This document shows positions 30,854 through 39,415 of a stretch of 59,706 nt of DNA, piece after piece. Made by a program: the position numbers and the translations under genes. The DNA is from an uncultured Clostridia bacterium (lineage in GTDB: Bacteria > Bacillota > Clostridia > Oscillospirales > CAG-272). The stretch lies in assembly GCA_944383705.1 (NCBI GenBank), contig CALWQR010000004.1, positions 1-59,706 on the forward strand, written 5' to 3'. Under the pieces are notes generated by a model that searched no databases, was not told the DNA's origin, and was given only the letters and a program-made list of their open reading frames with translations. The first letter of the stretch is position 1. The number at the start of each line of letters is the position of its first letter.

Positions 30854-31543
30854 TCAGCGGAGCAGGCCGAAGCCGGCCAGCAGAGCCTGCCAATCCCGCA
30901 GATCGTGCAGCTCGCGGTCTACCCGCATTCCGTCCGTGAGCGGGGAGGGGAAGCGCGCCTCCCACAGCGCAACCGCAGCCCCGGCGTCCGCAGCCGCAGC
31001 GGCGCGCAGGCCGCTGGTGCCGTCCTCCAGCACCAGGCACGCGGAGGGCTCCAGCCCCAGCCGTGCGGCGGCCAGCCGGTAGACGTCGGGGGCCGGCTTG
31101 CCGGGATAGCTGCCGTCAAAGCAGACGATGCGGTCGGGGGAGAACCAGCGGTCCAGCCCCAGGTGCTCCCGGTAGAACGCGATGTTCTCCGGCCCCGAGC
31201 CGGTGGCAAGGCAGAAGGGCACGCCGGTTGCCCTCAGGTGGTCCAGCATTTCTGGCGCGCCCGCCACCAGGTGCAGCCGCTCGGGCATTTGCAGGCAGAA
31301 GGACTGGTAGAGCGCCTCCTTGTCCCGCGCAAAGGCCGCGACCTCGTCCGGCCCCGCCCCGGGGCTGAACTGCTCGCGGCAGATGCTCTCGTTGCTGCGA
31401 CCGAACACCCGACGGATCATCTCCCGGTCCGGGAGCGCCGGCAGTCCCGCCCGGCGGAACATCTCGCGGAAGGCGGCCAGGTGCATCTCGCTGTCAAAAA
31501 ACAGCGTGCCGTTGAAGTCGAACAGAATGCCCTGCAGCGTCAT
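30854..31543 (-). CDS. HAD-superfamily hydrolase, subfamily IA
   Basis: A 229-residue cytosolic phosphatase or phosphomutase-like protein. Motif I is DFNGTL (Asp9 nucleophile, but Asn11 where most phosphatases have the second Asp). A helical cap spans about 15-85, motif II is in CLATGSG, the motif III lysine is in GKPAPDVY and motif IV is LEDGTSGL. The Asn for Asp change could alter or reduce phosphatase activity. Its ATG overlaps the der stop codon (ATGA) and GGAGGAGG lies upstream, so it is translationally coupled to der. Confidence 0.85.
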   Translation of the reverse strand: MTLQGILFDFNGTLFFDSEMHLAAFREMFRRAGLPALPDREMIRRVFGRSNESICREQFSPGAGPDEVAAFARDKEALYQSFCLQMPERLHLVAGAPEMLDHLRATGVPFCLATGSGPENIAFYREHLGLDRWFSPDRIVCFDGSYPGKPAPDVYRLAAARLGLEPSACLVLEDGTSGLRAAAAADAGAAVALWEARFPSPLTDGMRVDRELHDLRDWQALLAGFGLLR

Positions 31544-32868
31544 GCCTCCTCCCCCTTCATGCGGATGATCAGCCGGATCGGCGTGCCCTCAAAGCCGAAG
31601 GCCTCGCGCAGGCAGTTTTCGATGAAGCGCTGATAGGAGAAGTGAAACAGCTCCACCCGGTTGCAGAAGATGACAAAGGACGGTGGCGCGACCGAAATCT
31701 GCGTCATGTAATAGATTTTGAGCCGGCGGCCCTTGTCCGACGGAGGCTGTACGCGGATCATTGCGTCGCCCAGCACGTCGTTGAGCATCCCGGTGGTGAC
31801 GCGCCGGGTGGCCTGCGCGAACACCGCGTTGATTTTTTCATAGAGCGCCGGGATGCGCTGCCCGGTTTTTGCCGAGACATAGAGAATCGGCGCGTAGGGC
31901 ATGTAGGCCAGCGCGGTGCGGATGCGGTTGTTGAATTCGGATACCGTGCGGTTGTCCTTTTCAATCAGGTCCCACTTGTTCACCACAATCACGGTGGCCT
32001 TGCCGGCCTCGTGCGCAATGCCGGCAATCTTTTCGTCCTGCTCGGTGATGCCGGCCTGCGCGTCAATCATCAGCAGGCAGACGTCGGCGCGCTCGACCGC
32101 CATGTGCGCGCGCAGGACGCTGTAGTGCTCGATTTTGTCCCCGATTCTGGATTGCCGCCGGATGCCGGCCGTGTCGATCAGGGTGTAGTTGCCGAACTCG
32201 TTGCGCAGGGTGGTGTCCACCGCGTCGCGCGTGGTGCCGGCAATGTCGGAAACAATCAGGCGGTTTTTCCCCACCATGCGGTTGATCAGCGAGGATTTGC
32301 CGGCGTTCGGCTTGCCGATAACGGCCACCCGGATGCCCCCGTCCTCATCCGCTTCCTCCGGCCGGTCCTCCAGCGCCTCCAGGCAGGCGTCCAGCAGGTC
32401 ACCTGTGCCCGAGCCGTGAATGCCGGATACCGGAATCAGCTCCCGGTCAAAGCCCAGCTCGTAGAACTCGTAAAACTCCATCGGGGGGGCGCCGACGCTG
32501 TCGCATTTGGTGATGCAGGGTACCACGGGCTTGCCGCTTTTTTTGAGCATGACCGCAATCTCTCGGTCGGCGGCGGTGGGGCCCGTGCGCACGTCGCAGA
32601 GGAAGACGATGACGTCGGCGTCGTCGATGGCAACCTGCGCCTGCAGCTTCATCTGCGAGAGTATGACGTCATCGGTTTTCGGCTCAATGCCGCCGGTGTC
32701 AATCACCACCAGCCTGCGCCCCCGCCATTCGGTTTCCCCGTAGATGCGGTCGCGGGTGACGCCGGGGGTGTCCTCGACAATGGAGCGGCGCTCCCCGATG
32801 AGCTTGTTGAACAGCGTACTTTTGCCGACGTTCGGCCGCCCGACAATGGCAATGACGGGTTTTGACAT
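31540..32868 (-). CDS. der: Ribosome biogenesis GTPase Der (EngA)
   Basis: A double-GTPase needed for 50S subunit maturation. 442 residues: G domain 1 (GRPNVGKST, about 9-17), G domain 2 (GKPNAGKSS, about 184-192, with NKWD), and a C-terminal KH-like domain. The ATG at 32868 is preceded by AAGGATG; a longer frame has no ribosome binding site. It lies between the DUF512 protein gene upstream and the HAD gene downstream, a common clostridial order. Confidence 0.97.
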   Translation of the reverse strand: MSKPVIAIVGRPNVGKSTLFNKLIGERRSIVEDTPGVTRDRIYGETEWRGRRLVVIDTGGIEPKTDDVILSQMKLQAQVAIDDADVIVFLCDVRTGPTAADREIAVMLKKSGKPVVPCITKCDSVGAPPMEFYEFYELGFDRELIPVSGIHGSGTGDLLDACLEALEDRPEEADEDGGIRVAVIGKPNAGKSSLINRMVGKNRLIVSDIAGTTRDAVDTTLRNEFGNYTLIDTAGIRRQSRIGDKIEHYSVLRAHMAVERADVCLLMIDAQAGITEQDEKIAGIAHEAGKATVIVVNKWDLIEKDNRTVSEFNNRIRTALAYMPYAPILYVSAKTGQRIPALYEKINAVFAQATRRVTTGMLNDVLGDAMIRVQPPSDKGRRLKIYYMTQISVAPPSFVIFCNRVELFHFSYQRFIENCLREAFGFEGTPIRLIIRMKGEEA

Positions 32869-32907
32869 TTCTATCACATCCTTCACCTGAAATTCGAGAG
32901 ACTTTGC

Positions 32908-32940
32908 GGGGGAGCCCTGCCGGGGCATGGGGCTTCCCCC
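32908..32940. other. Hairpin in the DUF512-der gap
   Basis: GGGGGAGCCC (32908-32917) pairs with GGGGCTTCCCCC (32929-32940) with one bulge. There is no U-tract on either strand, so it is more likely a transcript-stability or processing hairpin than a terminator. Confidence 0.35.
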
Positions 32941-32975
32941 TTGGACCTGTCCGGCGGAGCCTCGTTTTTTTGCGG

Positions 32976-34286
32976 CTACACGCCCAGCAGCGCGCGCAGC
33001 AGCGACTCGCCGTCGTTGCCCGCGGCGCGCACCGGAACGCCCAGCAGCTCCGAGAGCCGGGCAGGGGTCATGTCGTCAAGGAAGACGTCCCCCTCGGCGC
33101 GCAGCATGGCGGCGGGGAAGAGCAGCTCGTCCCCCAGCTCCTCCCCGGCCAGCTGCTCCGAGACGTCCTTGCCGGTCAGCAGCCCCGCCACGGTTACGCT
33201 CTCCCCGAAAAAGCGGTTGACGATGCGCCGCACCCGGACGGTCAGCCCCGGCACCCGCGCCTCGAGCCGGTGTGCCAGCCCGCAGATGTGGGCATATGCG
33301 GCGACCCCGGTTGCAACGGTTACCGTGCGGGGCGGCCGGAAGTCCGGGAGACGGGCGTCCAGTTCCTCCAGCGCAAAGTCAAATTCCGACTGCTGGGAGG
33401 CCAGCATCCCAACGCCGTTTTCGAGCTGGGAAAAGTCCTCGTAGTATTCCTCGGGCGGGACCGGCAGCCCGGCGCGCACATACAGCTCGTCGGCGCAGTA
33501 AAACAGACGGGTGCCCAGCCTGCGCAGGCAGTCGTCGCCAAAGCGGTTGACCTGTTCGATCACCCCGGCGCACTCGGCGGGCGTGAAGGGCTCGAGCGGA
33601 TAGAGCCCCTCCCGGAACCGGGTCAGCCCGGCCGGGACCACCGCGCAGGAGCGCAGCGCGGGGTGCAGCGCGCACAGGTCGCGCATGGTGCGGTCCAGCT
33701 CCGCCCCGTCGTTCAGCCCCCGGCAGAGCACAATCTGCGTGCACAGCGCAATGCCGGCCTCGGCCAGGCGCGGCAGATAGGCCAGCACCTCGCCCGCGCG
33801 CCGGTTCTTCATCATCTTCACCCGCAGCTCCGGGTTGGTGGTGTGCACCGACACGTTGATGGGGGAGAGATGCATGGCAATCAGACGCTCGATGTCGGCG
33901 TCGTGCAGATTGGTCAGCGTCACATAGTTGCCGTGCAGAAAGGAGAGACGGTCGTCATCGTCCTTGAAATACAGGGTCTGGCGCATTCCGGGCGGCATCT
34001 GGTCGACAAAGCAGAACACGCAGGCGTTGGCGCAGGAGCGCTTTTTGTCCATCAGCGGGGTGGCAAACTCCAGGCCGATGTCGTCGTATTCCCCCTTGTT
34101 GAGCGTGACGGCGTAGCGCTCGCCCTCCCGCTCCAGCTCCAGCCGCACCGAGCGGTCGGTCAGGTAAAAGCGGTAGTCCAGCACATCCCGGACGTCGTGC
34201 CCGTTGGCCGAGAGGAGCCGGTCGCCGCCCCGGATGCCGGCGTGTGCCGCCATGCTGCCCGGCGTCACCGATTGAATGGTCACCAT
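32976..34286 (-). CDS. DUF512 radical SAM protein with PDZ domain
   Basis: A 436-residue protein of a family widespread in Clostridia next to der. It has an N-terminal PDZ-like domain (about 1-60), then a radical SAM core whose iron-sulfur motif is C-x3-C-x2-C in CANACVFCFVDQMP, followed by the DUF512 domain. An oxidoreductase or tRNA/rRNA-linked role has been guessed for the family, but the reaction is unknown. The ATG at 34286, with GGGAGTG 5-6 nt upstream, is preferred to a GTG that includes that site. Confidence 0.9.
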   Translation of the reverse strand: MVTIQSVTPGSMAAHAGIRGGDRLLSANGHDVRDVLDYRFYLTDRSVRLELEREGERYAVTLNKGEYDDIGLEFATPLMDKKRSCANACVFCFVDQMPPGMRQTLYFKDDDDRLSFLHGNYVTLTNLHDADIERLIAMHLSPINVSVHTTNPELRVKMMKNRRAGEVLAYLPRLAEAGIALCTQIVLCRGLNDGAELDRTMRDLCALHPALRSCAVVPAGLTRFREGLYPLEPFTPAECAGVIEQVNRFGDDCLRRLGTRLFYCADELYVRAGLPVPPEEYYEDFSQLENGVGMLASQQSEFDFALEELDARLPDFRPPRTVTVATGVAAYAHICGLAHRLEARVPGLTVRVRRIVNRFFGESVTVAGLLTGKDVSEQLAGEELGDELLFPAAMLRAEGDVFLDDMTPARLSELLGVPVRAAGNDGESLLRALLGV

Positions 34287-34312
34287 AGTTTCACTCCCAA
34301 TCACACAAATGC

Positions 34313-34333
34313 GGGGGCGTTTGCCACGCCCCC
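34313..34333 (-). terminator. Possible weak terminator of the small membrane gene
   Basis: A 7-bp stem GGGGGCG/CGCCCCC with a 7-nt loop, followed on the minus strand by GCATTTGTG. The U-tract is weak. Confidence 0.3.
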
Positions 34334-34395
34334 GTGCCCCGCTTGCACAGGGTCAGCGTCGGATTCGTTTTTTCCGGACGGCGTCCGCCCGGCCC

Positions 34396-34773
34396 TCAGA
34401 TGAAATCCTCAATCGAGGTTTCGTTGTCCACTTCAATGGTGCGCAGCCGGTCGGCGGGCGGGACGGCCTCGGCGGCCCCGTCATCCTCGCGGTTCAGTGT
34501 TTCGCGGATCTGTTCGTCGGCCAGCGCGGCGTCCTCGTCGGTGAACATATCGTCCACCAGCACACGCTCGCGGTTTTCGCGGCGCCGTGGCTCGGTTGCC
34601 AGCACGGCCCCCACCAGGAGCCCTGCAATTCCCGCAACCAGCTCAACGGTATGGGCCGCCCGGTCTCTCCGCTTCCGGTCGGCGTAGTCCGCAATGGCAA
34701 TCAGGGAGCCCACCGCCACGGCGGCGCCCGTCAGCAGGAGTACTTTTTTGCTGTCCAGTTCCAGTTTTTTCAT
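34396..34773 (-). CDS. Small predicted membrane protein
   Basis: 125 residues of unknown function. Two hydrophobic segments (about residues 10-28 and 42-60) flank a short basic stretch with DRKRRDRAAH. The C-terminal half is strongly acidic and probably cytosolic. GGAGGAAAGG precedes the ATG. It lies between prfB and the DUF512 gene on the same strand, so it may be co-transcribed with prfB. Confidence 0.7.
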   Translation of the reverse strand: MKKLELDSKKVLLLTGAAVAVGSLIAIADYADRKRRDRAAHTVELVAGIAGLLVGAVLATEPRRRENRERVLVDDMFTDEDAALADEQIRETLNREDDGAAEAVPPADRLRTIEVDNETSIEDFI

Positions 34774-34868
34774 TCTTTATTCCTTTCCTCCGGGCAATCC
34801 GGAAATGAGATGACAGATCGGCCGGCCGCCGGGGCGGCGGCTCTCCGGGGAGACCCCGGTGTGCGCGT

Positions 34869-35975
34869 TTATTTCGCGGTCATTTTGAGATAGGCGTTGA
34901 TAAAGCCGTCCAGGTCCCCGTCCATCACCGCCTGAATGTTCCCGGTTTCGTACCCGGTGCGGGTGTCCTTGACCAGCGTGTAGGGCATGAATACGTAGGA
35001 GCGGATCTGCGAGCCCCATTCGATGTTGGCCTTGTTGCCTTGAATGTCCTCGATGGTGTCCAGCCGCTCCTGCAGCTTGATTTCCATCAGCTTGGCCTTG
35101 AGCATGTGCAGCGCGGTTTCCTTGTTCTGCAACTGCGAGCGCTCGGTCTGGCAGCCCACCACAATGCCGGTCGGCTTGTGCACAATGCGGATGGCCGAGT
35201 CGGTTTTGTTGATGTGCTGTCCGCCGGCGCCGCTGGAGCGGTGCGCGGTGATTTCCAGGTCCTCGTCCCGCAGCACCACCTTGTCCACATCCTCAAATTC
35301 GGGCATGACCTCAATCGAGGCAAAGGAGGTCTGCCGGCGGCCGTTGGCGTCGAAGGGGGAGACCCGCACCAGCCGGTGCACGCCGTTTTCGCTTTTGAGA
35401 TAGCCGTAGGCGTTGGTGCCGATGACCATAATGGTGGCGCTCTTGATGCCGGCGCCGTCCCCCTCCAGCCAGTCGGTCAGCTTGACCTGAAAGCCGCTTT
35501 TTTCGGCCCAGCGGGTGATCATGCGGTAGAGCATCTGCGCCCAGTCCTGCGCCTCGGTGCCGCCGGCCCCGGGGTGAAAGGAGACAATGGCGTTGTTTTT
35601 GTCGTATTCGCCCGAGAGCAGAACCTCAATCCGGCGGTGCTCCTCCTCGGCGGTAATGGCCGCCAGCTCGGACTGCACCTCCTCCACGCAGCTCTCGTCG
35701 TTCTCCTCAATTGCCATTTCGGCCAGCGCAATGGCGTCCTCCAGCCGGGCGCACAGCCGCTCGTAGCCCTCCACCTTGTCCTGCGACTGCTTGATGACCT
35801 GCAGGACCTTGGAGGAGTTTTCGGTGTTGTTCCAGAAATCCGGGGCCGTTGTCTGCGCCTCCAGGTCCTTCAGCTTTTCCCGCGTCTCTTCAATCCGGAG
35901 CGCCGAGCCGAGATCCTTTACGCTTTCGCGCAGCCCGGTCAGCTTGTGCTTTGCATCCTCTAACGCAACGATCAA
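34869..35975 (-). CDS. prfB: Peptide chain release factor 2
   Basis: Recognises UGA/UAA and triggers peptide release in the ribosome. 368 residues, with the RF2 anticodon-like SPF tripeptide in RVSPFDANG and the catalytic GGQ in SGAGGQHINKTDS. The start is TTG, 6 nt after GGGAGG. The frame is continuous: the autoregulatory CTTTGA frameshift found in many prfB genes is absent, so feedback by RF2 level through that route is not expected. Confidence 0.95.
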   Translation of the reverse strand: MIVALEDAKHKLTGLRESVKDLGSALRIEETREKLKDLEAQTTAPDFWNNTENSSKVLQVIKQSQDKVEGYERLCARLEDAIALAEMAIEENDESCVEEVQSELAAITAEEEHRRIEVLLSGEYDKNNAIVSFHPGAGGTEAQDWAQMLYRMITRWAEKSGFQVKLTDWLEGDGAGIKSATIMVIGTNAYGYLKSENGVHRLVRVSPFDANGRRQTSFASIEVMPEFEDVDKVVLRDEDLEITAHRSSGAGGQHINKTDSAIRIVHKPTGIVVGCQTERSQLQNKETALHMLKAKLMEIKLQERLDTIEDIQGNKANIEWGSQIRSYVFMPYTLVKDTRTGYETGNIQAVMDGDLDGFINAYLKMTAK

Positions 35976-36035
35976 ATGGTACCTCCCGCGCCCACCGGGC
36001 GCATTTTCGTCTCTATAAATTATTACCCGATATCT

Positions 36036-36064
36036 ATTATATCATGCAAGCGTGTTCCTTGCAA
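36036..36064 (-). promoter_or_regulatory. prfB promoter
   Basis: Minus strand TTGCAA (36064-36059), 17-bp spacer, TATAAT (36041-36036). The transcript start is about 55 nt upstream of the TTG start codon. Confidence 0.75.
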
Positions 36065-36149
36065 GAGGATTTTCTGATTTTTTTGGAAATTTTTTCGCAT
36101 CGCGGCGAATCAGCGGCCCGATTCCGGCCCGGGCAGCGCGCTGCCGCCG

Positions 36150-37049
36150 TTATCGTTCCCGCCCGTCCGCTGTGCCCGGCGCGGGGAAAAAGGCCATTGC
36201 CCGGCCGACCGGGGGCGCCGGGAGGAGCAGCCCCAGCGAGGCCAGCACCCGCACGGCCGAGTAGGCGTCCAGCCCGCGCAGACGGCTCAGGGCCGAAAAC
36301 TGCCTGACGGTAAAGGGAGAGGGAAGCGCGGGGGGCACAAAACGGGCGAAATCGGAGGGCGTATGCAGCGAAAGCTCCCCCAGCAGCGAAAGCGGGATGC
36401 GCTCGAAGCGCGCCCGCCCGCCCCGGCGTCCCGGCGGGGGCGCCAGCCGGAAGTCGTACACCTCCAGCATCAGCAGCAGGAAGCGCAGGCGGGGGTGCCC
36501 GGGAAAGGGCAGGATTCCGTACAGCTCGGGCAGCAGCTCCTCGGCCCTGCCGTGGCGGGGGGAGCGGCGGCGGGGGGAAATTTCCTGCGTCCGGGGGTCA
36601 ATCAGGCTTACCCAGCGGTTCTGCGCCACCGGCCGCACCACCGTGACGGACAGGTCGGTCTGCTCCAGATAGTACCGCAGCTTTTCGCGCATCGGCGCGA
36701 AGGCGCCCGTCTGCACCTCGTACACCGACTGCCCGATGCGCACGTCCGGGATGTAGCGGGTGCCGGGGAGCCGCGTCTCGCACTGGGCGGGGTCGTCGGT
36801 CAGGTAGCGCTTGACAATCCGGTGCAGCCATTTTTCGGCCAATGTGCCGATGCCGGCCTCTCCGCTCCCACGCCGCTCGCGCATGGCCTCGGCGCACAGG
36901 CGCGCAAAGCGGGCGGCACGCTCCTGCGGCGTCAGCAGGGCGGGGACGCATGGGTCGGGGAAGCCGCCGGCCGGCTCCGCGGTCCGGGGAGCCGGCGCCG
37001 CAGGACCGCCCGGCAGCTGCGCGGGGTCTTGGGTGGACTGTGGCTTCAT
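36150..37049 (-). CDS. Hypothetical protein with PD-(D/E)XK-like motif and C-terminal winged helix
   Basis: A 299-residue soluble protein. Residues about 65-150 contain IGTLAEKWLHRIVKRYL, then PDVRIGQSVYEVQTG. This spacing of Glu (helix), Asp and Glu-x-Gln fits the catalytic core of PD-(D/E)XK nuclease-fold proteins with a Gln variant of the lysine. The C-terminal part (about 235-290) looks like a winged helix. The N-terminus is a low-complexity Pro/Ala linker. GGAGGA precedes the ATG, and it has its own promoter. No partner genes suggest a restriction or defence role. The assignment is by eye and could be wrong. Confidence 0.6.
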   Translation of the reverse strand: MKPQSTQDPAQLPGGPAAPAPRTAEPAGGFPDPCVPALLTPQERAARFARLCAEAMRERRGSGEAGIGTLAEKWLHRIVKRYLTDDPAQCETRLPGTRYIPDVRIGQSVYEVQTGAFAPMREKLRYYLEQTDLSVTVVRPVAQNRWVSLIDPRTQEISPRRRSPRHGRAEELLPELYGILPFPGHPRLRFLLLMLEVYDFRLAPPPGRRGGRARFERIPLSLLGELSLHTPSDFARFVPPALPSPFTVRQFSALSRLRGLDAYSAVRVLASLGLLLPAPPVGRAMAFFPAPGTADGRER

Positions 37050-37117
37050 GGCGCTTCCTCCTCGGCGGCAGAATCACCGGGGGACGCCGCTCCGGCGGGA
37101 CGCCCGGTTTTGCTTTT

Positions 37118-37146
37118 ATTTTACCACAACCGCCCCCGGTTGTCAA
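37118..37146 (-). promoter_or_regulatory. Promoter of the PD-(D/E)XK-like gene
   Basis: Minus strand TTGACA (37146-37141), 17-bp spacer, TAAAAT (37123-37118). Confidence 0.82.
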
Positions 37147-37197
37147 GCGCCGGGCGGGCAGTGTACGGCCCGCAGGTCTCTTTTTTGCAAAAAAGCA

Positions 37198-37226
37198 TTG
37201 ATTTTTTCCGCAAAATGTGGTATGAT
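37198..37226 (+). promoter_or_regulatory. Promoter of the membrane protein gene
   Basis: TTGATT (37198-37203), 17-bp spacer, TATGAT (37221-37226) with TGG before it (extended -10). Confidence 0.75.
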
Positions 37227-37303
37227 AAAGAGCACGACATCCCGCCGCGGTGGGATGCATTGCCGGCGCGTGCTGCGCGCCGCACGACAGAGGAGCCTGT
37301 GAG

Positions 37304-38077
37304 ATGACCGAACTGATTGCAAAACGGCAGTTCTCAGCGATGTATATCTGGCTGGATCTTGCCTTTCTGGCCGTGCTGGCCGCGCTGTTGCTGTACCGGC
37401 GCAAATATGCCACGGTACTGGTCGGGCTGCTGGCCGGGGTGCTTTATATGCTGGTGGATTACGGCATTTTTCATCTGGTGTGCCATTCCCGCAGCATTCA
37501 GGGGGGCTCGCTGTTCTGGGTGCTGCTGTGGATGTCGATGAGCTATGGCTTTACCAACTTTGTCTGGATCTGGCTGTGGCTTTCCCGGGACCGGCACCTG
37601 TTTGAGTGGTCGGCGCTGATTCTGCTGTGGTGGTTCTGCTGCCCGCTGCTGGCCGAAACCTTTGGCGGGGAGGCGACCATTGTCATTCAGCGCACCACCG
37701 GTGCGTATCACGGGTACATGGCGCTGATTCTGTTTGCCGGATACCTGGGGGCCATTGTATACAATCTGGCGCAGGGGCAGCGCTGCCGGCGCGTCAGCCT
37801 GCCCTGGCTGCTGGCCATCGGCATCCTAGTGCAGCTGGGCTGGGAGGCCGGGCTGCTGCTGGGCGGCATCCGCAGCGCGGGCTTTGCTCCGGCCGAGCAG
37901 CTGCGCACACTCCTGGTCAATTCGCTCCTGGAGACCAACCTCGGAATGCCGTATATCTATCTGATTTTCATTGCGTTCACGGCAAAGCGCACCGAGCAGC
38001 TCCGCCGCCGGAGCCATCCCCTGACCCTGGCCGGACGGATTGAGGAAAACAACGCCGAGCGCGTCCGCGGGAGCTGA
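37304..38077 (+). CDS. Conserved polytopic membrane protein
   Basis: 257 residues with about seven hydrophobic segments. Recognisable conserved-looking stretches are VDYGIFHLVCHSR, MSYGFTNFVWIWLWL, YHGYMA, WEAGLLLGGIR and the C-terminal NSLLETNLGMPYIYLIF. The many aromatic and His residues in the TM segments suggest a sensor or transporter rather than a simple anchor, but I cannot name the family. GAGGAG precedes the ATG. It is divergent from the PD-(D/E)XK-like gene and separated from the sugar operon by a 435-bp gap with structured elements. Confidence 0.75.
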   Translation: MTELIAKRQFSAMYIWLDLAFLAVLAALLLYRRKYATVLVGLLAGVLYMLVDYGIFHLVCHSRSIQGGSLFWVLLWMSMSYGFTNFVWIWLWLSRDRHLFEWSALILLWWFCCPLLAETFGGEATIVIQRTTGAYHGYMALILFAGYLGAIVYNLAQGQRCRRVSLPWLLAIGILVQLGWEAGLLLGGIRSAGFAPAEQLRTLLVNSLLETNLGMPYIYLIFIAFTAKRTEQLRRRSHPLTLAGRIEENNAERVRGS

Positions 38078-38091
38078 GCCTTCCGCACGGT

Positions 38092-38198
38092 CCCGGCGGC
38101 CGCCCGGTTTGCTCGGACTGCTGCGCGGGCAAAACGGCAGGACGTCCCGCAATTGGTACATCGGCTGTGATATACTGATTCTGCGGGCGGCCGCCGGG
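38092..38198. repeat. 15-bp perfect inverted repeat enclosing 77 bp
   Basis: CCCGGCGGCCGCCCG (38092-38106) pairs with 38184-38198. A nested GCGGG/CCCGC stem lies inside. It starts 14 bp after the membrane gene stop. It could be a structured RNA, a long terminator-like element without U-tract, or a protein site. Confidence 0.5.
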
Positions 38199-38277
38199 GC
38201 GGCGTCTGCCCGGGGCACACGCGGGCGTTTTCCTGCCCTGGCAGGAGTTCACAATTGCCGGAATTATATAAAAACAA

Positions 38278-38306
38278 TTGACAAATCGCATTTTTTGTGG
38301 TATGAT
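38278..38306 (+). promoter_or_regulatory. Promoter of the rml-capD operon
   Basis: TTGACA (38278-38283), 17-bp spacer, TATGAT (38301-38306), extended by TGG. The leader to rfbD is about 200 nt. Confidence 0.85.
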
Positions 38307-38310
38307 ATAA

Positions 38311-38354
38311 GACATCCGATGACGCATACCGTTTTGCATCGGCAGTCTTTTTTT
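38311..38354 (+). terminator. Attenuator-like hairpin at the transcript start
   Basis: GAC-AT-CCGATG (38311-38321) pairs with CATCGG-CA-GTC (38337-38347), directly followed by TTTTTTT (38348-38354). Because the promoter -10 ends at 38306, transcripts would begin at this hairpin, so escape from it would control the sugar operon. Confidence 0.55.
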
Positions 38355-38512
38355 GCGGGACGGGCTCCTGACGTCTGCCGGAAGCCGATCAAACCAGTTG
38401 ATAGAATTTGTAACAATCTGACAATGCCCGCCGGACGGCGGCGCCTGCTCCGGGACCGGTTGGAGCCGGCCGGGCATCTGGAAAACGACGGAACAGAGAG
38501 GAAGAAAAAGGA

Positions 38513-39415
38513 ATGCGGATTCTGATTACCGGCGCCCGCGGGCAGCTGGGGAGCGACCTGATGCGCGAGCTGTGCGCGCGGGGCGAGGACGCGGTGGGCG
38601 TGGACCTGGAGGAAATGGATATCACCGACCCTGCCGCCGTATCCCGCGTGCTGCGCGACGTCCGGCCCGGCGCGGTGATTCACTGCGCCGCCTGGACCGC
38701 GGTGGACGCCGCCGAGGAGCCCGAAAACCGGGAGAAGGTGCGGCTGGTGAACGCCGCCGGAACCGAGAACATTGCCCGGGTCTGCCGGGAGCTGGACTGC
38801 AAAATGATGTATATCTCCACCGATTACGTGTTCGGCGGGGATGGCAGCGCGCCCTGGGAGCCCGACTGTACGGCCTTTGCGCCGCTGAACGTGTACGGCG
38901 AGACCAAGCTGGCCGGCGAGATGGCGGTGCGGTCGCTGGTGCGGCGGCACTTCATCGTGCGCATTGCCTGGGTGTTTGGCCTGCACGGGGGCAACTTCAT
39001 CAAAACCATGCTGCGGCTGGGGAAAACGCACCCCTGCCTGCGCGTGGTCAACGACCAGATCGGCACACCCACCTACACGGTGGACCTGGCGAGACTGCTG
39101 GCGGATATGATTGCCACCGACCGGTATGGCTGCTACCACGCCACCAACGAGGGCGGATACATTTCCTGGGCCGATTTCGCGGCCGAAATTTTCCGTCAGG
39201 CCGGCATGTCCACAGAGGTGACGCCGGTCAGCACCGCCGAGTACGGGCTGTCCCGGGCCCGGCGACCTTACAACAGCCGGCTGGACAAGCGCAAGCTGGC
39301 CGAAAACGGCTTTGTTCCGCTGCCCGACTGGCGGGATGCGCTGGCAAGATATCTCAAGGAACTGGAAAGGTGGGAGGCAGATGGGACAGATTCGGGTCAC
39401 AAGACCGGAAATTGA
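38513..39415 (+). CDS. rfbD: dTDP-4-dehydrorhamnose reductase
   Basis: RmlD catalyses the last step of dTDP-L-rhamnose synthesis, reducing dTDP-4-keto-L-rhamnose with NAD(P)H. 300 residues: Rossmann start GARGQLGSDL, the STDYVFGG strand, the catalytic YGETK (Tyr-x3-Lys) and the substrate-binding RIAWVFG segment. The C-terminus overlaps rfbC by 35 bp. First gene of the operon. Confidence 0.95.
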   Translation: MRILITGARGQLGSDLMRELCARGEDAVGVDLEEMDITDPAAVSRVLRDVRPGAVIHCAAWTAVDAAEEPENREKVRLVNAAGTENIARVCRELDCKMMYISTDYVFGGDGSAPWEPDCTAFAPLNVYGETKLAGEMAVRSLVRRHFIVRIAWVFGLHGGNFIKTMLRLGKTHPCLRVVNDQIGTPTYTVDLARLLADMIATDRYGCYHATNEGGYISWADFAAEIFRQAGMSTEVTPVSTAEYGLSRARRPYNSRLDKRKLAENGFVPLPDWRDALARYLKELERWEADGTDSGHKTGN

